Positions 54,867 through 64,000 of a DNA stretch of 64,000 nucleotides are shown in pieces. A program made the position numbers and the translations under genes. The notes beneath the pieces were generated by a model, which was not told where the DNA came from, searched no databases, and saw only the letters and a list, made by a program, of their open reading frames with translations. The DNA is from Novosphingobium sp. G106. Lineage in GTDB: Bacteria; Pseudomonadota; Alphaproteobacteria; Sphingomonadales; Sphingomonadaceae. Every line of letters begins with the position of its first letter. Within the stretch, counting starts at the first letter, position 1. The stretch spans positions 6,108,108 to 6,172,107 of the forward strand of contig NZ_JAHOOZ010000001.1 in NCBI RefSeq assembly GCF_019075875.1. The letters run 5' to 3'.

Positions 54867-56951
54867 TCATGCCAGGGTTCGAAGCTTTGGCTCGCGGGCG
54901 TAGAAGCGGCGCGAAGCAGCCTTCAAGAATTTCGCGTCGAGGCCCGTGACCCCGTCGTCCGGCTCCACGCCCGCCTTGTCGAGCAGAGGTCTGGCAGCCG
55001 AACTCGCGCCAATGGCCTTGAGGTGGCCGAAGGCATCCATGACGAACTGGACCGCGGCGCCCTCCTTGAGCAGGGCGGCGGTGCCCGCCTCGGACAGTAC
55101 GAGTGCGACTGCATCGAAAATCTGACTGGGCGATCCCGCAAGTTGGCCATCGGCCTTGCAGACCCTGCCGTCGCTCAGCTTCGCGCCGCCCACCTTGGGT
55201 GCGACGATGACAGGCTTGCCCTTGGCTTTCTTCACCGCTGCGACCACGGCGTCGAGCTCCGTCGCATCGGTTCCGTCGGCGATCAGAATGCCGACCGCGC
55301 GGCCTTCGAGCGTGTCGTGCATGTTCTTGTGGATCGACAGGGCATCGGATTGCGGCATGTCCACCGGCGCGCGGGCGGCCGGCGCCTTCTTCGGCAAAGG
55401 AATGCCCAGCCCTTCGGCGACGCGCTTGGCCAGGTCCTCGTCGACGTTGCGCAGATTGGCGACCATACGACCAGGAACCTGGTCGAGCAGGCCGACCTTC
55501 GACAGTTCGAACACGAAGGACGAGGCGATATGCGCCTGCTCGCTTTCCGTCTGCGAGATAAAAAACAGCCTGGCCTGGCTATAATGGTCGGCAAAGGTCT
55601 CTGAGCGCACGCGCAGCTTGTCGCCTTCCTCGCTTTCGCCGGTCGGCTCGGTCGTCGTGGCGAAGCCCTTGGCCGGGGTCTCGCGCGGCCCGCCTTCCTC
55701 GCCGTGATCGGTGAGGCTGTTGGGTTCGTAGTTGCCGCGGCCCTTGGGCACCATCATTTGCATCTGGCCGTCGCGCTGGAAGTTCTGGAAGGGGCAGCGC
55801 GGTGCGTTGACCGGGATCTGGTGAAAGTTGGCCGTGCCCAGGCGCGATTTCTGCGTGTCGAGATAGGAGAACAGCCGGCCCTGGAGCAGTGGGTCGTTCG
55901 AGAAGTCGATGCCCGGCACGATATTGGCCGGACAGAAGGCAACCTGCTCGGTTTCGGCGAAGAAGTTGTCGACGTTGCGGTCCAGCACCAGCCGGCCGAT
56001 GATGCGGACTGGCACGTCGTCTTCGGGGATCAGCTTGGTGGGGTCGAGCACGTCATAAGGCTGAGCTTCCGCGAAAGCCTTGTCGAAAACCTGAATGCCG
56101 AGCTCCCACTCGGGGAAATTGCCGCTGTCGATCGCCTCGAACAGGTCGCGGCGATGATAGTCGTTATCGGCGGCCTGGAGCTTGAGAGCTTCGTCCCAAA
56201 TCGTCGACTGCAGGCCGAGCTTGGGTTTCCAGTGGAACTTCACGAAGTGACTTTCGCCCGCCTCATTCACCAGAACGAAGGTGTGGATGCCGAAGCCCTC
56301 CATCGTGCGCAGCGAACGTGGCAGGGTGCGGTCGGACATCGCCCACATCAACATGTGGGTCGTCTCCGGCATCAGCGAAGCCCAGTCCCAGAAGGTATCG
56401 TGCGCGCTCCCCGCCTGCGGATAGCCGCGGTCGGCCTCCATCTTCACGGCATGGACCAGGTCGGGAAATTTAATCGCGTCCTGGATGAAGAAAACCGGGA
56501 TGTTGTTGCCGACGAGGTCCCAATTGCCTTCGGTGGTGTAGAACTTGACCGCGAAGCCGCGGACGTCGCGCGGTGTGTCGACCGAACCTGCGCCTCCGGC
56601 GACGGTGGAGAAGCGAACGAAGGTCTCGGTCCGCTCGCCCTTACGGAACAGCGCGGCCTTGGTGAGATCGGAAATGTCGGCAGTCGCTTCGAAATAGCCG
56701 TGCGCGCCCGAACCGCGGGCATGGACGATCCGCTCGGGGATCCGTTCATGGTCGAAGTGGAAGATCTTCTCGCGCAGGACGAAGTCCTCAAGCAGCGTCG
56801 GCCCGCGCGCGCCACTGCGTAGCGAATTCTGGTTGTCCGAAACCGCGATGCCCTGGTTCGTCGTCAGCATCTCAGCCGAGGCGCGGCCGTCGACTGTCTG
56901 GTGGGTCTCGCCGCCATTGCTGCCGGGGGTCTTCTTGGTGGGCTGGGCCAT
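54867..56951 (-). CDS. katE: Large-subunit catalase HPII
   Basis: A 694-residue catalase. Active-site His77 is in [34 protein letters not shown] follows, and the Asn lies in the [13 protein letters not shown] region. The haem Tyr is in [15 protein letters not shown]. Residues 545-680 form the extra flavodoxin-like C-terminal domain of large catalases ([20 protein letters not shown]). It dismutates hydrogen peroxide. It is intact, unlike most genes around it, fitting selection for the oxidative-stress cargo of the island. Confidence 0.95.
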   Translation of the reverse strand: MAQPTKKTPGSNGGETHQTVDGRASAEMLTTNQGIAVSDNQNSLRSGARGPTLLEDFVLREKIFHFDHERIPERIVHARGSGAHGYFEATADISDLTKAALFRKGERTETFVRFSTVAGGAGSVDTPRDVRGFAVKFYTTEGNWDLVGNNIPVFFIQDAIKFPDLVHAVKMEADRGYPQAGSAHDTFWDWASLMPETTHMLMWAMSDRTLPRSLRTMEGFGIHTFVLVNEAGESHFVKFHWKPKLGLQSTIWDEALKLQAADNDYHRRDLFEAIDSGNFPEWELGIQVFDKAFAEAQPYDVLDPTKLIPEDDVPVRIIGRLVLDRNVDNFFAETEQVAFCPANIVPGIDFSNDPLLQGRLFSYLDTQKSRLGTANFHQIPVNAPRCPFQNFQRDGQMQMMVPKGRGNYEPNSLTDHGEEGGPRETPAKGFATTTEPTGESEEGDKLRVRSETFADHYSQARLFFISQTESEQAHIASSFVFELSKVGLLDQVPGRMVANLRNVDEDLAKRVAEGLGIPLPKKAPAARAPVDMPQSDALSIHKNMHDTLEGRAVGILIADGTDATELDAVVAAVKKAKGKPVIVAPKVGGAKLSDGRVCKADGQLAGSPSQIFDAVALVLSEAGTAALLKEGAAVQFVMDAFGHLKAIGASSAARPLLDKAGVEPDDGVTGLDAKFLKAASRRFYAREPKLRTLA

Positions 56952-57103
56952 GATCGATCCTTGTGCGGGCTAAGTTACCGTCCAACACGCGAGGCGCGGA
57001 TTTGATGCGTGCCGGATGTTTTTCGGCTGGGCATTCGCCATCCCATGGCGCGACGCAGGACCGCTGGTTCGGAACGTTCGCTCACCCCGCGCATTTGCAG
57101 GCG

Positions 57104-58947
57104 ATGATCCCCGCTCGGCGGCAAGTCAAAGTCGCCATCATCCTTGCCGCGGTCTTCACCGCTTTTTTGGCTCTGGTCGCGGGTGCCTTTCCGGCGAGCT
57201 GGCTCAAGGGACTTGCAGAACGCAAGCTTAGCGCCGAGCTCGCGCGCCCGGTGACGATCGCGGCGCTGGAGCGCGAAAGCCCGTTCTCGTTCACGCCGAT
57301 CCTCCGCGTGAAGGGTGTCGACATCCCGCAGGCCAAGTGGGCAGGGCCGGGCAAACTCGCGTCGATCGCGTCATTGCGGGTGCGGGTTGCGGTTCTGCCC
57401 GCGATTTTCGGCCGTGCAAATCCGCAAGTGCTGTCAGCCGGAAGGTCACGCTCGATTTCGTGCGCGATGCCGACAAGCGCGTGAACTGGCGGAATGGCAC
57501 GCCGGGCGAAGACGGATCGGGCACTCCTATTTCGCTCGCCGCAATCCAATCGGTAAAGGCTGAAGTTCGCTACCGCGACGCGCATCAGAAGCGCTCGCTG
57601 CGCCTCCAGGTCACGATCGATCCGCACCGCGGGCTTGTCGCGGCGGGAACCGGAGAGATAGACGGCAATCCCGTCACGCTCGCCTTGAAAGGCCCCGCGA
57701 GCAAGGCCGACGAGCGCTGGCCGTTCGAAGCGAGCATTTCGGGGCCGGCGATCGACATGCGCATGAAAGGCGAGATGGTGGGCCCGTTGCGCACCGATGA
57801 CATGACGCTGCGCATGACCGCACGAGCCAGCGACCTGAAGCTCATCGATCGCGTGATCGAGGCTGGCTTGTTCGGGACGCAGCCCGTCCATCTCGCCGCA
57901 GACGTCACTCACAAGGCTAGGCGATGGACGATCAGCGATCTGTCCGGGACGATCGGAACGAGCCGGCTTGCCGGCCGGCTTGTCGTCGACAAGGTCGGCG
58001 GCCGGTCCAAACTCGACGGCGATATCCGGTTCGCTCGCCTCGACTTCGGGGACCTATCGACCGATGCCGGGCAGGCGGCTGCGCGCGCGTTGGAACAGCG
58101 CGAGGGCAAGCTCATTCCCAACACGCGGATCAACATCCGCAAGATCAAGAACACCGACGGGCGCCTCGCGATCCGCATAGACAACATAGTGGGTGCCGGC
58201 TCTTCGGCGCTGCGCAGCATGGAAGGCGTGCTCACCCTCGACCACCGCCTGCTGGTCGCCAAGCCGTTCACGATGCGCCTCAGCCGAGGGGTCATTGCGG
58301 GCGAGGTTCGCGTCGACCAGCGCCAGGGTCAGGCGCAGCCGACGGTCGCCATCGCGCTCGACATGCGCGGCAGCAGCATCGATGCGCTCGCCGGCGGCAC
58401 GGGCGAGATCGACGCACCGGTCGACGGGAGAGCACGCCTGACCGGCGTGGGCGACACCATCCGTGAGGTCGTGGGGCAATCCGACGGCACGATCGGCGTC
58501 ATGGCTCAAGGTGGCTCGTTGCCGGCGAAACTCGCGAGCCTGCTGGGCTTCGATGTCGGTAGGGACTCTTCACCGGTGAGGGCAAGCAGGCCGCGCTGCG
58601 CTGCGCGGCGCTGCGCCTCGACATGCGTCGCGGAATCGGTACGGCGGCGCCGGTCCTTGTCGACACCAGCGAAAGCCAGACGCGAGGCGTAGGCACGATA
58701 ACGTTCCCCGAAGAGCGGATCGCCTTGACGCTGACCGGCGCGCCCAAACGCAATTCCGTTCTTCGCCTGCCCGGATCGGTCTCTGCGCTTGGAACGATCC
58801 GCGATCCCTCGATCATGGTCCCGCGAGACGTCCAAGTCGTTCGGCAACGTGCTGAAGGCGGTCGGCCGCGCGTTGACCGGCAAACAGGGTCCCGAGGCGG
58901 TCGATACCGATTGCGCGGCGCTGCGCAATCGAACGCTCGGCTTCTGA
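57104..58947 (+). pseudogene. AsmA family protein, multiply frameshifted
   Basis: Start at ATG 57104 gives a membrane anchor (VAIILAAVFTAFLALVAGAF) and SWLKGLAERKLSAELARPVT. Further frames continue FVRDADKRVNWRNGTPGEDG (from about 57,430), then long beta-rich repeats to LASLLGFDVG (58,555), then QTRGVGTITFPEERIALTLT, and a last shift near 58,830 to NVLKAVGRALTGKQGPEAVD. AsmA proteins bridge the envelope and move phospholipids. Three single-base shifts break an otherwise continuous protein. Confidence 0.78.
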
Positions 58948-59194
58948 CGCCAACATAGCCGACCTTCAGCGGTTCAAAACGGCTCCCCAATATCTGCCAT
59001 CGGTTCATCTGCTCCTTGCCGAACCTAGGTGGATCAGGATCCACAACCCTTCGACAATCGTTTGGCATAAGTCGTGGACGATGGACTGACCGATCGCTGG
59101 AATTATCCGGCAGAGATTGCCGACGGGCGTGACGCCCTATGTTCAAGGCATGGTCTGCTCAAGGCCGCTTTTTGAACTATGCCTTCAAGGCCCG

Positions 59195-59935
59195 CCGCAC
59201 CGCTACGTCCCACCGCTTACGCACAAGACCCGCAACCAGGTGACGCCGGGGCGGACGTACCGACTGTCTGTGAATGCGATCGGCGAGCTTCTGGACTATA
59301 GTGTGCGCGGGGCGAGGAACTACGCTGGGCACGCGGATCGGCTTCTTCCCTTTCGCCGATATCTGAGCGCCGCGATTTGCACGCTGGCGCGCCCCGACGC
59401 GATCTACGACATGAACGTAGATCGCAACCGCGAACAGTGGATGCAGAACGAGCGGATGTTCGCGCTCAATCCGGCCGGGAGGATCCAGACCAAGAAGTTC
59501 CGTCCGATCGGCGGTTGTAGATCTCCTGCATTTCTGGCTTTCGTCGACGGATGAGTGGTTCGTCTGTTCGGAACGCAGCAGCTACGATGACTCCGAGGGG
59601 AGGGATGTGGTGACCCAGGTCAAGCCGGCCTCGTCCGCTCCGCCTGGGATGGCGCGCGCCAGCACCTTGGCATCCCAGACGGCTGAGGGTGCCAAATTGA
59701 TCCGCCACAGCATGGCGACGATCCTCGCAGATCGCCGGGTCGATCTCATCGAGCTCGAGATGGCGCTAGGGCATAGGAGTTTTTGGCAGAACAACGAGCC
59801 GCTATGCCGTCTTCGATCCGGAGTATCTGGGCACCATCGCGGGGGATCGACGACGTGGTTTCGGACCTAGCCAAGATGGCTGCCGCTTTCATTTCACGCA
59901 AAAATCCAATGAAATACTGGCACTGCCGAGCTTAG
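59195..59935 (+). pseudogene. Tyrosine recombinase (integrase), frameshifted and N-truncated
   Basis: Joined frames read LTHKTRNQVTPGRTYRLSVN, YSVRGARNYAGHADRLLPFR, RMFALNPAGRIQTKKFRP, then VVDLLHFWLSSTDEWFVCSE, KLIRHSMATILADRRVDLIE, LEMALGHR, and GRTTSRYAVFDPEYLGTI with the nucleophile Tyr. Shifts at about 59,511, 59,778 and 59,843 each look like one extra base. The N-terminal arm-binding part is missing. Its place beside the right attachment repeat marks it as the island's own integrase. Confidence 0.82.
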
Positions 59936-59945
59936 GGCGAGAAGC

Positions 59946-59983
59946 AAAAGCCCCGCTAACGTCTTGCGTTAGCGGGGCTTTTT
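59946..59983. terminator. Intrinsic terminator beside the right attachment repeat
   Basis: AAAAGCCCCGCTAACG pairs with CGTTAGCGGGGCTTTTT around TCTTG: a 16-base stem and a U run in both directions. It stands ten bases after the integrase stop and, read leftward, just after the tRNA half, the same order as at the left border. Confidence 0.93.
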
Positions 59984-59989
59984 ACTGAA

Positions 59990-60042
59990 TGGCGACTGGT
60001 GGGCGTAGCAAGGTTGAACTTGCGACCCCTACGATGTCAACG
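59990..60042 (-). repeat. Right attachment-site repeat: 3' half of tRNA-Val(GAC)
   Basis: Nearly identical to 34561-34611, with two single-base deletions in the T-arm and one substitution near the CCA side. It extends further than the left copy, to the full anticodon loop TTGACAT and CG of the 5' stem strand, then diverges at 60,043. The T-stem GCAAG/CTTGC is perfect but the loop is one base short. No 5' tRNA half follows, so this is not a functional tRNA. Confidence 0.8.
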
Positions 60043-60134
60043 AAATGGTTGGCGTCAAAAATGGCGGTTTTCCGTCATTTTTTCGCATTCATAACCGCGG
60101 AACGTGCCATGAACATATCGTGATTCTGCGCGAA

Positions 60135-60165
60135 GTTCACCCAAGTTTCACCCAAAAATTTTGGG
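60135..60165. repeat. Direct and inverted repeats next to the attachment site
   Basis: GTTCACCCAA (60135-60144) and TTTCACCCAA (60146-60155) repeat at 11-base spacing, about one helical turn. CCCAAAAATTTTGGG (60151-60165) is a palindrome overlapping the second copy. Such helically phased repeats near an attachment core could be arm-type integrase sites, but this is not shown. Confidence 0.45.
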
Positions 60166-60516
60166 CACAATAGCCGCCAAGGAGCTTAGCGGCGTCGCTA
60201 GCTGATCGGTCGCTTGTCGCGGACTGATAGCCCACTTATTTCGTCTCGAACTGCCGTGTGAGAAAACCGCGACCGCGCCTCATAAATTGAGACTGCACGT
60301 CGTTGTTTCCCAGAACGAGGACAAGCGAATCACCCCAATGAGCAATCCCAGGTCGATGCGTGTCGACAGATCCCGAGCGAATTTCATCACGATCAACGAG
60401 TTTGCGGCCATCGTAAAACCCCCTGATCACGGACATTCGACCGCGGGTGATGGGCTCTCAAAAGCGGTGATCCATTGAGGTCGCTGCCAAGTCTGCGAAG
60501 CCGCTTAGGACCAGTT
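60166..60516. other. 350-base stretch without a supported gene
   Basis: Open frames of 60 to 80 codons exist on both strands but none shows family motifs. One minus-strand frame starting near 60,415 has AGGGGG ahead of its ATG but encodes only 43 unremarkable residues. Probably junction DNA between elements. Confidence 0.4.
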
Positions 60517-61166
60517 TTATTTCGGAACCTGGACAACCGTGACCGAGCGCGCGGGCAGAGTGAAATGCAGTTTCTCGTCTTTGAGCGGTGCTCGAATGAG
60601 ACGGGGCGGGACTGCATTGGGTCTCTCGAAGCTGTTGATCTCATCGAGCCTCTCGGCGGTCAGTGTTTCACCCTGGGCTCCTTTGGCTGGAACCCCGTCA
60701 TTCGCCAAGTCCAACTCTACCGACTTGTCGGGATCGAGAGTGGTCATTGCCAGCCAAATGTGGCCGTCTCTCGCCTTGCAGCCATCGCATCGAGACTCGG
60801 CAGATTGATCTGGCCCGAGACATAACGCCCGGCGTCGATTTCAATGGGCAGCGCCGTTGCATCCTGAAAAGGAACGTACATGCGAAACACGTGGTAGCTC
60901 GGCGTAAGGTTCAATCTGGGTCCGTCAGTCAGGACCATCGACTGCAGAATGTTCACCACCCGCGCGATGTTCGCCATGCGCACGCGGTCGGCGAGATTGA
61001 TCGCCGCGGTGATGGCGTCGCGAATGGAGTTCTGTTGTTGAATGTACATGGCGGGGGTTCCTGCCAGAGGCTTGAGCCAGTTCCCCCATCCATCACGACG
61101 AGCGCGACCTGCTTCTGGGATCGTATTTGTCCATGTTCGCGAATTTTTTTGGATCAGAAGATCCAT
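60517..61166 (-). pseudogene. GH51 alpha-L-arabinofuranosidase, C-terminal fragment, frameshifted
   Basis: Minus-strand frames give GWGNWLKPLAGTPAMYIQQQ, NLADRVRMANIARVVNILQS, TPSYHVFRMYVPFQDATALP, then, after a shift near 60,775, HIWLAMTTLDPDKSVELDLA and FTLPARSVTVVQVP. These are the late barrel and beta-sandwich of GH51 enzymes, which remove arabinose from plant polysaccharide. The catalytic region is missing on the 5' side. Confidence 0.75.
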
Positions 61167-61217
61167 CTCATAAGCGTTATGGACAGGCCCTCGTCTGTAG
61201 AGATATCGACTCCGCCG

Positions 61218-61438
61218 CTACGCTTGCCGCAGTTCCGGGTGCTTCATCATGCCGTTGCGCAGCGGATCGACCTTGCGACCGAACGGACTAATGAAGCCGC
61301 GCTGGGTGTCGCCGGGCACCGGGCGCTCGATTTTGATAAAATCCGCCCCCCAATCAGGAAAGCACTCCGCCCGCCGCCGGTACGAAAGTGAACTGCGCCA
61401 CTTCAAGGGCCCCCAATGCCCTTCATAACTTGCGTCAT
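61218..61438 (-). pseudogene. CaiB/BaiF-type CoA-transferase, N-terminal fragment
   Basis: Three frames join as MTQVMKGIG, LEVAQFTFVPAAGGVLS and DWGADFIKIERPVPGDTQRG, the opening of a family III CoA-transferase. At least two indels separate the frames and the gene ends after about 70 codons in unrelated sequence. Start would be ATG 61436-61438. Confidence 0.7.
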
Positions 61439-61530
61439 CGATGGTCCTTCCACTGTGCCATTATGTCACCGCGACGACGGGTAAAGGCGTCGTCCGTCGG
61501 CAGTCTCCTAACTTCCGACGCCACCATGCC

Positions 61531-62987
61531 CTAGTTAAGACGTGACCTTGGTTCGAGATATTCCTCGAAGCCTTCGAGGCCCCATTCCTTGCCAAGCCCG
61601 CTCTGCTTGTATCCGCCGAAGGGGAGATCGACATCCATCGACATACCGCCGTTGACACCGACCGTGCCGGTGCGGATGCGCTTGGCAACGCGGACCGCGC
61701 GGAGCTCGTCGCCCGACACGACACTGCCAGACAGTCCGTATTCGCTGTCGTTGGCGATACGGATCGCGTCTTCATCGTCTTTGAAAGGTATGACTACAAG
61801 AACAGGACCAAAGATTTCCTCACGCCGCAATTGTCATGTCGTTGGTAACGTCGACAAAACAGGTCGGCTCGATGAAGAAGCCGCCGCCCTTATCGGTGGC
61901 TATCTGACCGCCGGCGATCAACCTGGCGCCTTCGCTTGCCGGCTTCGATGTAGCCCATGACCCGGTCACGCTGGCGCTGCAGAAATCAACGGTCCCATGA
62001 AATTCGTGGGGTCCTCTGCCTTGCCCCACAACTGCGCGTAAGCGTCATAGGCGTGTTCCAGCACCGTCACCGCTTCGTCGTAGCGGCTTTCGGTACCAAC
62101 AGTCGCGTGATCGTCGCGCAGCCCTTGCCCCCGTGATAGCAAACGTCGACTGACCCACAGCCTCGGCGAAATTGGGGGCGTTCTCGAAGATAATAGCTGC
62201 GGACTTGCCGCCCAGCTCAAGGAACAGGCGCTTGAGCGTCGGGCCGCCTATCTCCATGATGCGGCGGCACCGCAGTCGAGCCGGTGAGAAGGAAATCACG
62301 TCGACGCGCGGATCGGTAACCGGTATTTCACCCAGCAGGGCCGGCTCCTTGCCGCTCACCACGTTCAGCACGCCCGCGGGGAAGCCGGCCTCGGCTGCGA
62401 GTTCGCCGATGATCGTGCTCATCAAAGGCGTGTCCGGCGCCGGCTTCAGGATCACGGTACAGCCGAGACAGCAGCGCAGGGATCACCTGCCCACCGTGAT
62501 ATAGAGCGGACGTTCAAGGGTATGATAGCCCCCACCACGCCAGCCAGCTCCTTGACCAGGAGGCGGCGATGGACAGGGCCCCAAACCTCCTTGTCGAGCA
62601 TGGCCTTCTCCCACTCGATCGTGCCGTAGATCTCGAATAGCTGTCGAAGTGATTCGAGGGCCGCGGCATTGGCCATATTGACGGCGCCCATGGCCGCCCC
62701 CGTTTCGTGGATGGCAATGTCGACTAGCCTCTGGCGATTGGCCTTCATCAGTTCGGCCAGCTTGTGCACCAGCGCCAGGCGTTTGTCCGAGGTGGTGGAG
62801 CGATCCGCTATGATCGAACGCGCGCCGCGCCGCGGCGGGATCCTTCTTCCATGTCCTCGGCGGAGGCATCGGCCGCATAGGCGACCACCTCACCGGTCCA
62901 GGGACTGATATCCTCGTATTTGGCGCCGTTTGCCGCATCGCGCAGCTGGCCATCGATGTAGAGTTTGCCTTCGGAAGGAAATGTCAT
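61531..62987 (-). pseudogene. Aldehyde dehydrogenase family gene with six or more frameshifts
   Basis: Start ATG 62985-62987 gives MTFPSEGKLYIDGQLRDAAN. Successive frames supply LVDIAIHETGAAMGAVNMAN, GVVGAIIPLN, VILKPAPDTPLMSTIIGELA, FLELGGKSAAIIFENA with the general-base Glu, [46 protein letters not shown] and [20 protein letters not shown] at the C-terminus. The whole length of an ALDH is covered and amino-acid sense is kept between shifts, so the breaks are recent or artefactual. Confidence 0.82.
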
Positions 62988-63108
62988 GGAGTAATCCTGC
63001 TCAATTGAGACCGGCCTTGCCGTGCCATGGCGATCAAATGGAAACGATCAGCCGGACTTGCGCGCTTGGTAGGTGGCTATGTCGAGATGCGCTCGGCGGG
63101 TAGATCGA

Positions 63109-63785
63109 TCAGATACCGAAACAGGCCGGTCGCCGATTCATATTGGGTCGAGCCCCGCTCCATCGGATTGAAACCTCGTTGGAGGCACGCTTGGAAGAAA
63201 CGCATCCCTGCTTCGGGTTCCCATGACGGCCGACTGGCCCGGGCCGGTCATTTTGACCCGCGCGAACCGTTGTGACCCGGATATCCCGGTTTTCCAGTTC
63301 GAGCTGCGGGCCCTTGGGAAGCAGCTCCAAGCCTGCCTTTGTGGACTGGTAGACCAGCAAGTGCGGGAACGGCATGTCGACCGATTACGAGCTGATGTTG
63401 ATAATCAGCCCTCACCGTTCCAGCATGGGAATGGCCGACCGCGAGCAGAGCATTGGTCCCGCAAGATTAGTTAGGATGCCGTTCATGATCTGATCGTCGG
63501 ACGCTTCTTCGTCGAAAGGATCGAAGACCGCGGCGTTGTTGATCAAAACGTCGATCGGGGATAGACGCCGGCGATCTCCGCGAATGCGGGCTTGACCGAT
63601 GCGGGCGACATGACGTCGCAGGCGGCCGCCATGGCACGCTCGCCGATGCCCCTTGCCACCTCCTGCACCTTGGCCAGCGTACGGCCCAGCAGCACGACCT
63701 GCTCCCCGTCGCTCGCAAACCGCTGCGCCAACGCCCTGCCCAAACCACCATTTGCACCCGTGATCACGATCACCTTATCGACCAT
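63109..63785 (-). pseudogene. Short-chain dehydrogenase, frameshifted
   Basis: Start ATG 63783-63785: MVDKVIVITGANGGLGRALA, with TGxxxGxG, and CDVMSPASVKPAFAEIAGVY. A shift at about 63,560 in a C4 run leads to IDVLINNAAVFDPFDEEASD and GILTNLAGPMLCSRSAIPML. Two in-frame stops near 63,400 follow, then LVYQSTKAGLEL with Tyr and Lys of the active site. Probably part of the same catabolic operon as the aldehyde dehydrogenase. Confidence 0.75.
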
Positions 63786-64000
63786 TCGGATACTCCCAAT
63801 AGCATCGTAAGAGCCTGTATCAGAGCGGATTCGGCGTCCTTCATGAACAGCTCTTCGATGTCTCCAGACGTGATCGGACGCGCCTCTTCCCCTTCGGCGA
63901 GAGAGGGCCGCGCCGCCGCTCGAGCGAACTGACGTATCGACGCCCTGCTCCGCCGCTTGGCGCCGCAGAGCCGCCACGGTTAGGTCTTCGCGGCGATGAT
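63770..64000 (-). pseudogene. 3' end of an unidentified gene, probably frameshifted
   Basis: Minus-strand codons ending at TGA 63770-63772 read RQFARAAARPSLAEGEEARP, ITSGDIEELFMKDAESALIQ and ALTMLLGVSEW. Above about 63,930 another frame, EDLTVAALRRQAAEQGVDTS, reads better, suggesting one more shift. The end overlaps the start of the short-chain dehydrogenase by 16 bases, as in an operon. The gene leaves the window; family not recognised. Confidence 0.4.

Larger units (their letters stand above)
34561..60042. mobile_element. Putative integrated genomic island bounded by tRNA-Val halves
   Basis: About 25.5 kb lie between two imperfect direct copies of a tRNA 3' half. A tyrosine-recombinase relic stands just inside the right copy. 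Cargo includes truncated genes at several joints, small orphan proteins, many regulators and stress genes. Core housekeeping genes stop at the left repeat. Because neither repeat is an intact tRNA, the right one may itself be an internal junction with a second element extending past 64 kb. Excision today seems unlikely with this broken integrase. Confidence 0.65.

Noticed and set aside
34561..60042. Intact tRNA gene at either island border
   Set aside because: Both copies lack the 5' acceptor strand, D-arm and anticodon 5' stem, so neither can fold into a tRNA.
1..64000. CRISPR array or restriction-modification locus
   Set aside because: No regularly spaced repeats and no methyltransferase, endonuclease or Cas motifs were seen; the only tandem repeat has three 16-bp units inside a start region.

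Overview
The window is high-GC DNA from an alphaproteobacterium, most likely a member of the Sphingomonadales. The evidence is a CckA hybrid kinase, a LexA site of the alphaproteobacterial form GTTC-N7-GTTC before recA, a PEPxxWA-CTERM protein, an IalB-like protein, and a core block slt / dapA / smpB / cckA / recA / alaS / icd. Genes are densely packed on both strands.

Left part (1 to about 34,560) is ordinary chromosome. It holds lipid modification (Cfa family), a manganese exporter under a yybP-ykoY riboswitch, a FolM-like reductase, rlmN, a TauD/TfdA dioxygenase, an MHS-type transporter, greB, a soluble lytic transglycosylase, dapA, smpB, cckA, recA with its SOS box, an EF-G paralogue, a lipid-kinase-like protein, alaS, a KefB-type antiporter, an FAD monooxygenase, icd and an enoyl-CoA hydratase. 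One gene here, an S9 peptidase, is broken at a run of eight identical bases.

Right part (about 34,561 to 60,042) looks like an integrated accessory island. Both ends carry an imperfect copy, about 50 bp, of the 3' half of a tRNA that I read as tRNA-Val(GAC), and a frameshifted tyrosine recombinase lies just inside the right copy. No intact tRNA is present in the window. The cargo is mostly redox and electrophile defence: msrB-msrA, nitroreductase, AhpD-like proteins, an MDR-type reductase, catalase HPII, several regulators, an orphan MreB paralogue, two transglutaminase-like proteases and many small unknown proteins. The most interesting cassette is a divergent MocR-type regulator facing an operon of two HD-domain paralogues that flank a cupin / AhpD-like gene. 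The same promoter-proximal sequence lies before this operon and before the reductase gene that follows it.

Beyond the right repeat (60,043 to 64,000) lie remains of an arabinofuranosidase, a CoA-transferase, an aldehyde dehydrogenase and a short-chain dehydrogenase. Each is broken by several single-base shifts. Genes from about 53 kb onward are unusually rich in frameshifts, so either this is a decaying composite island or sequence quality falls there. The sequence alone cannot decide.
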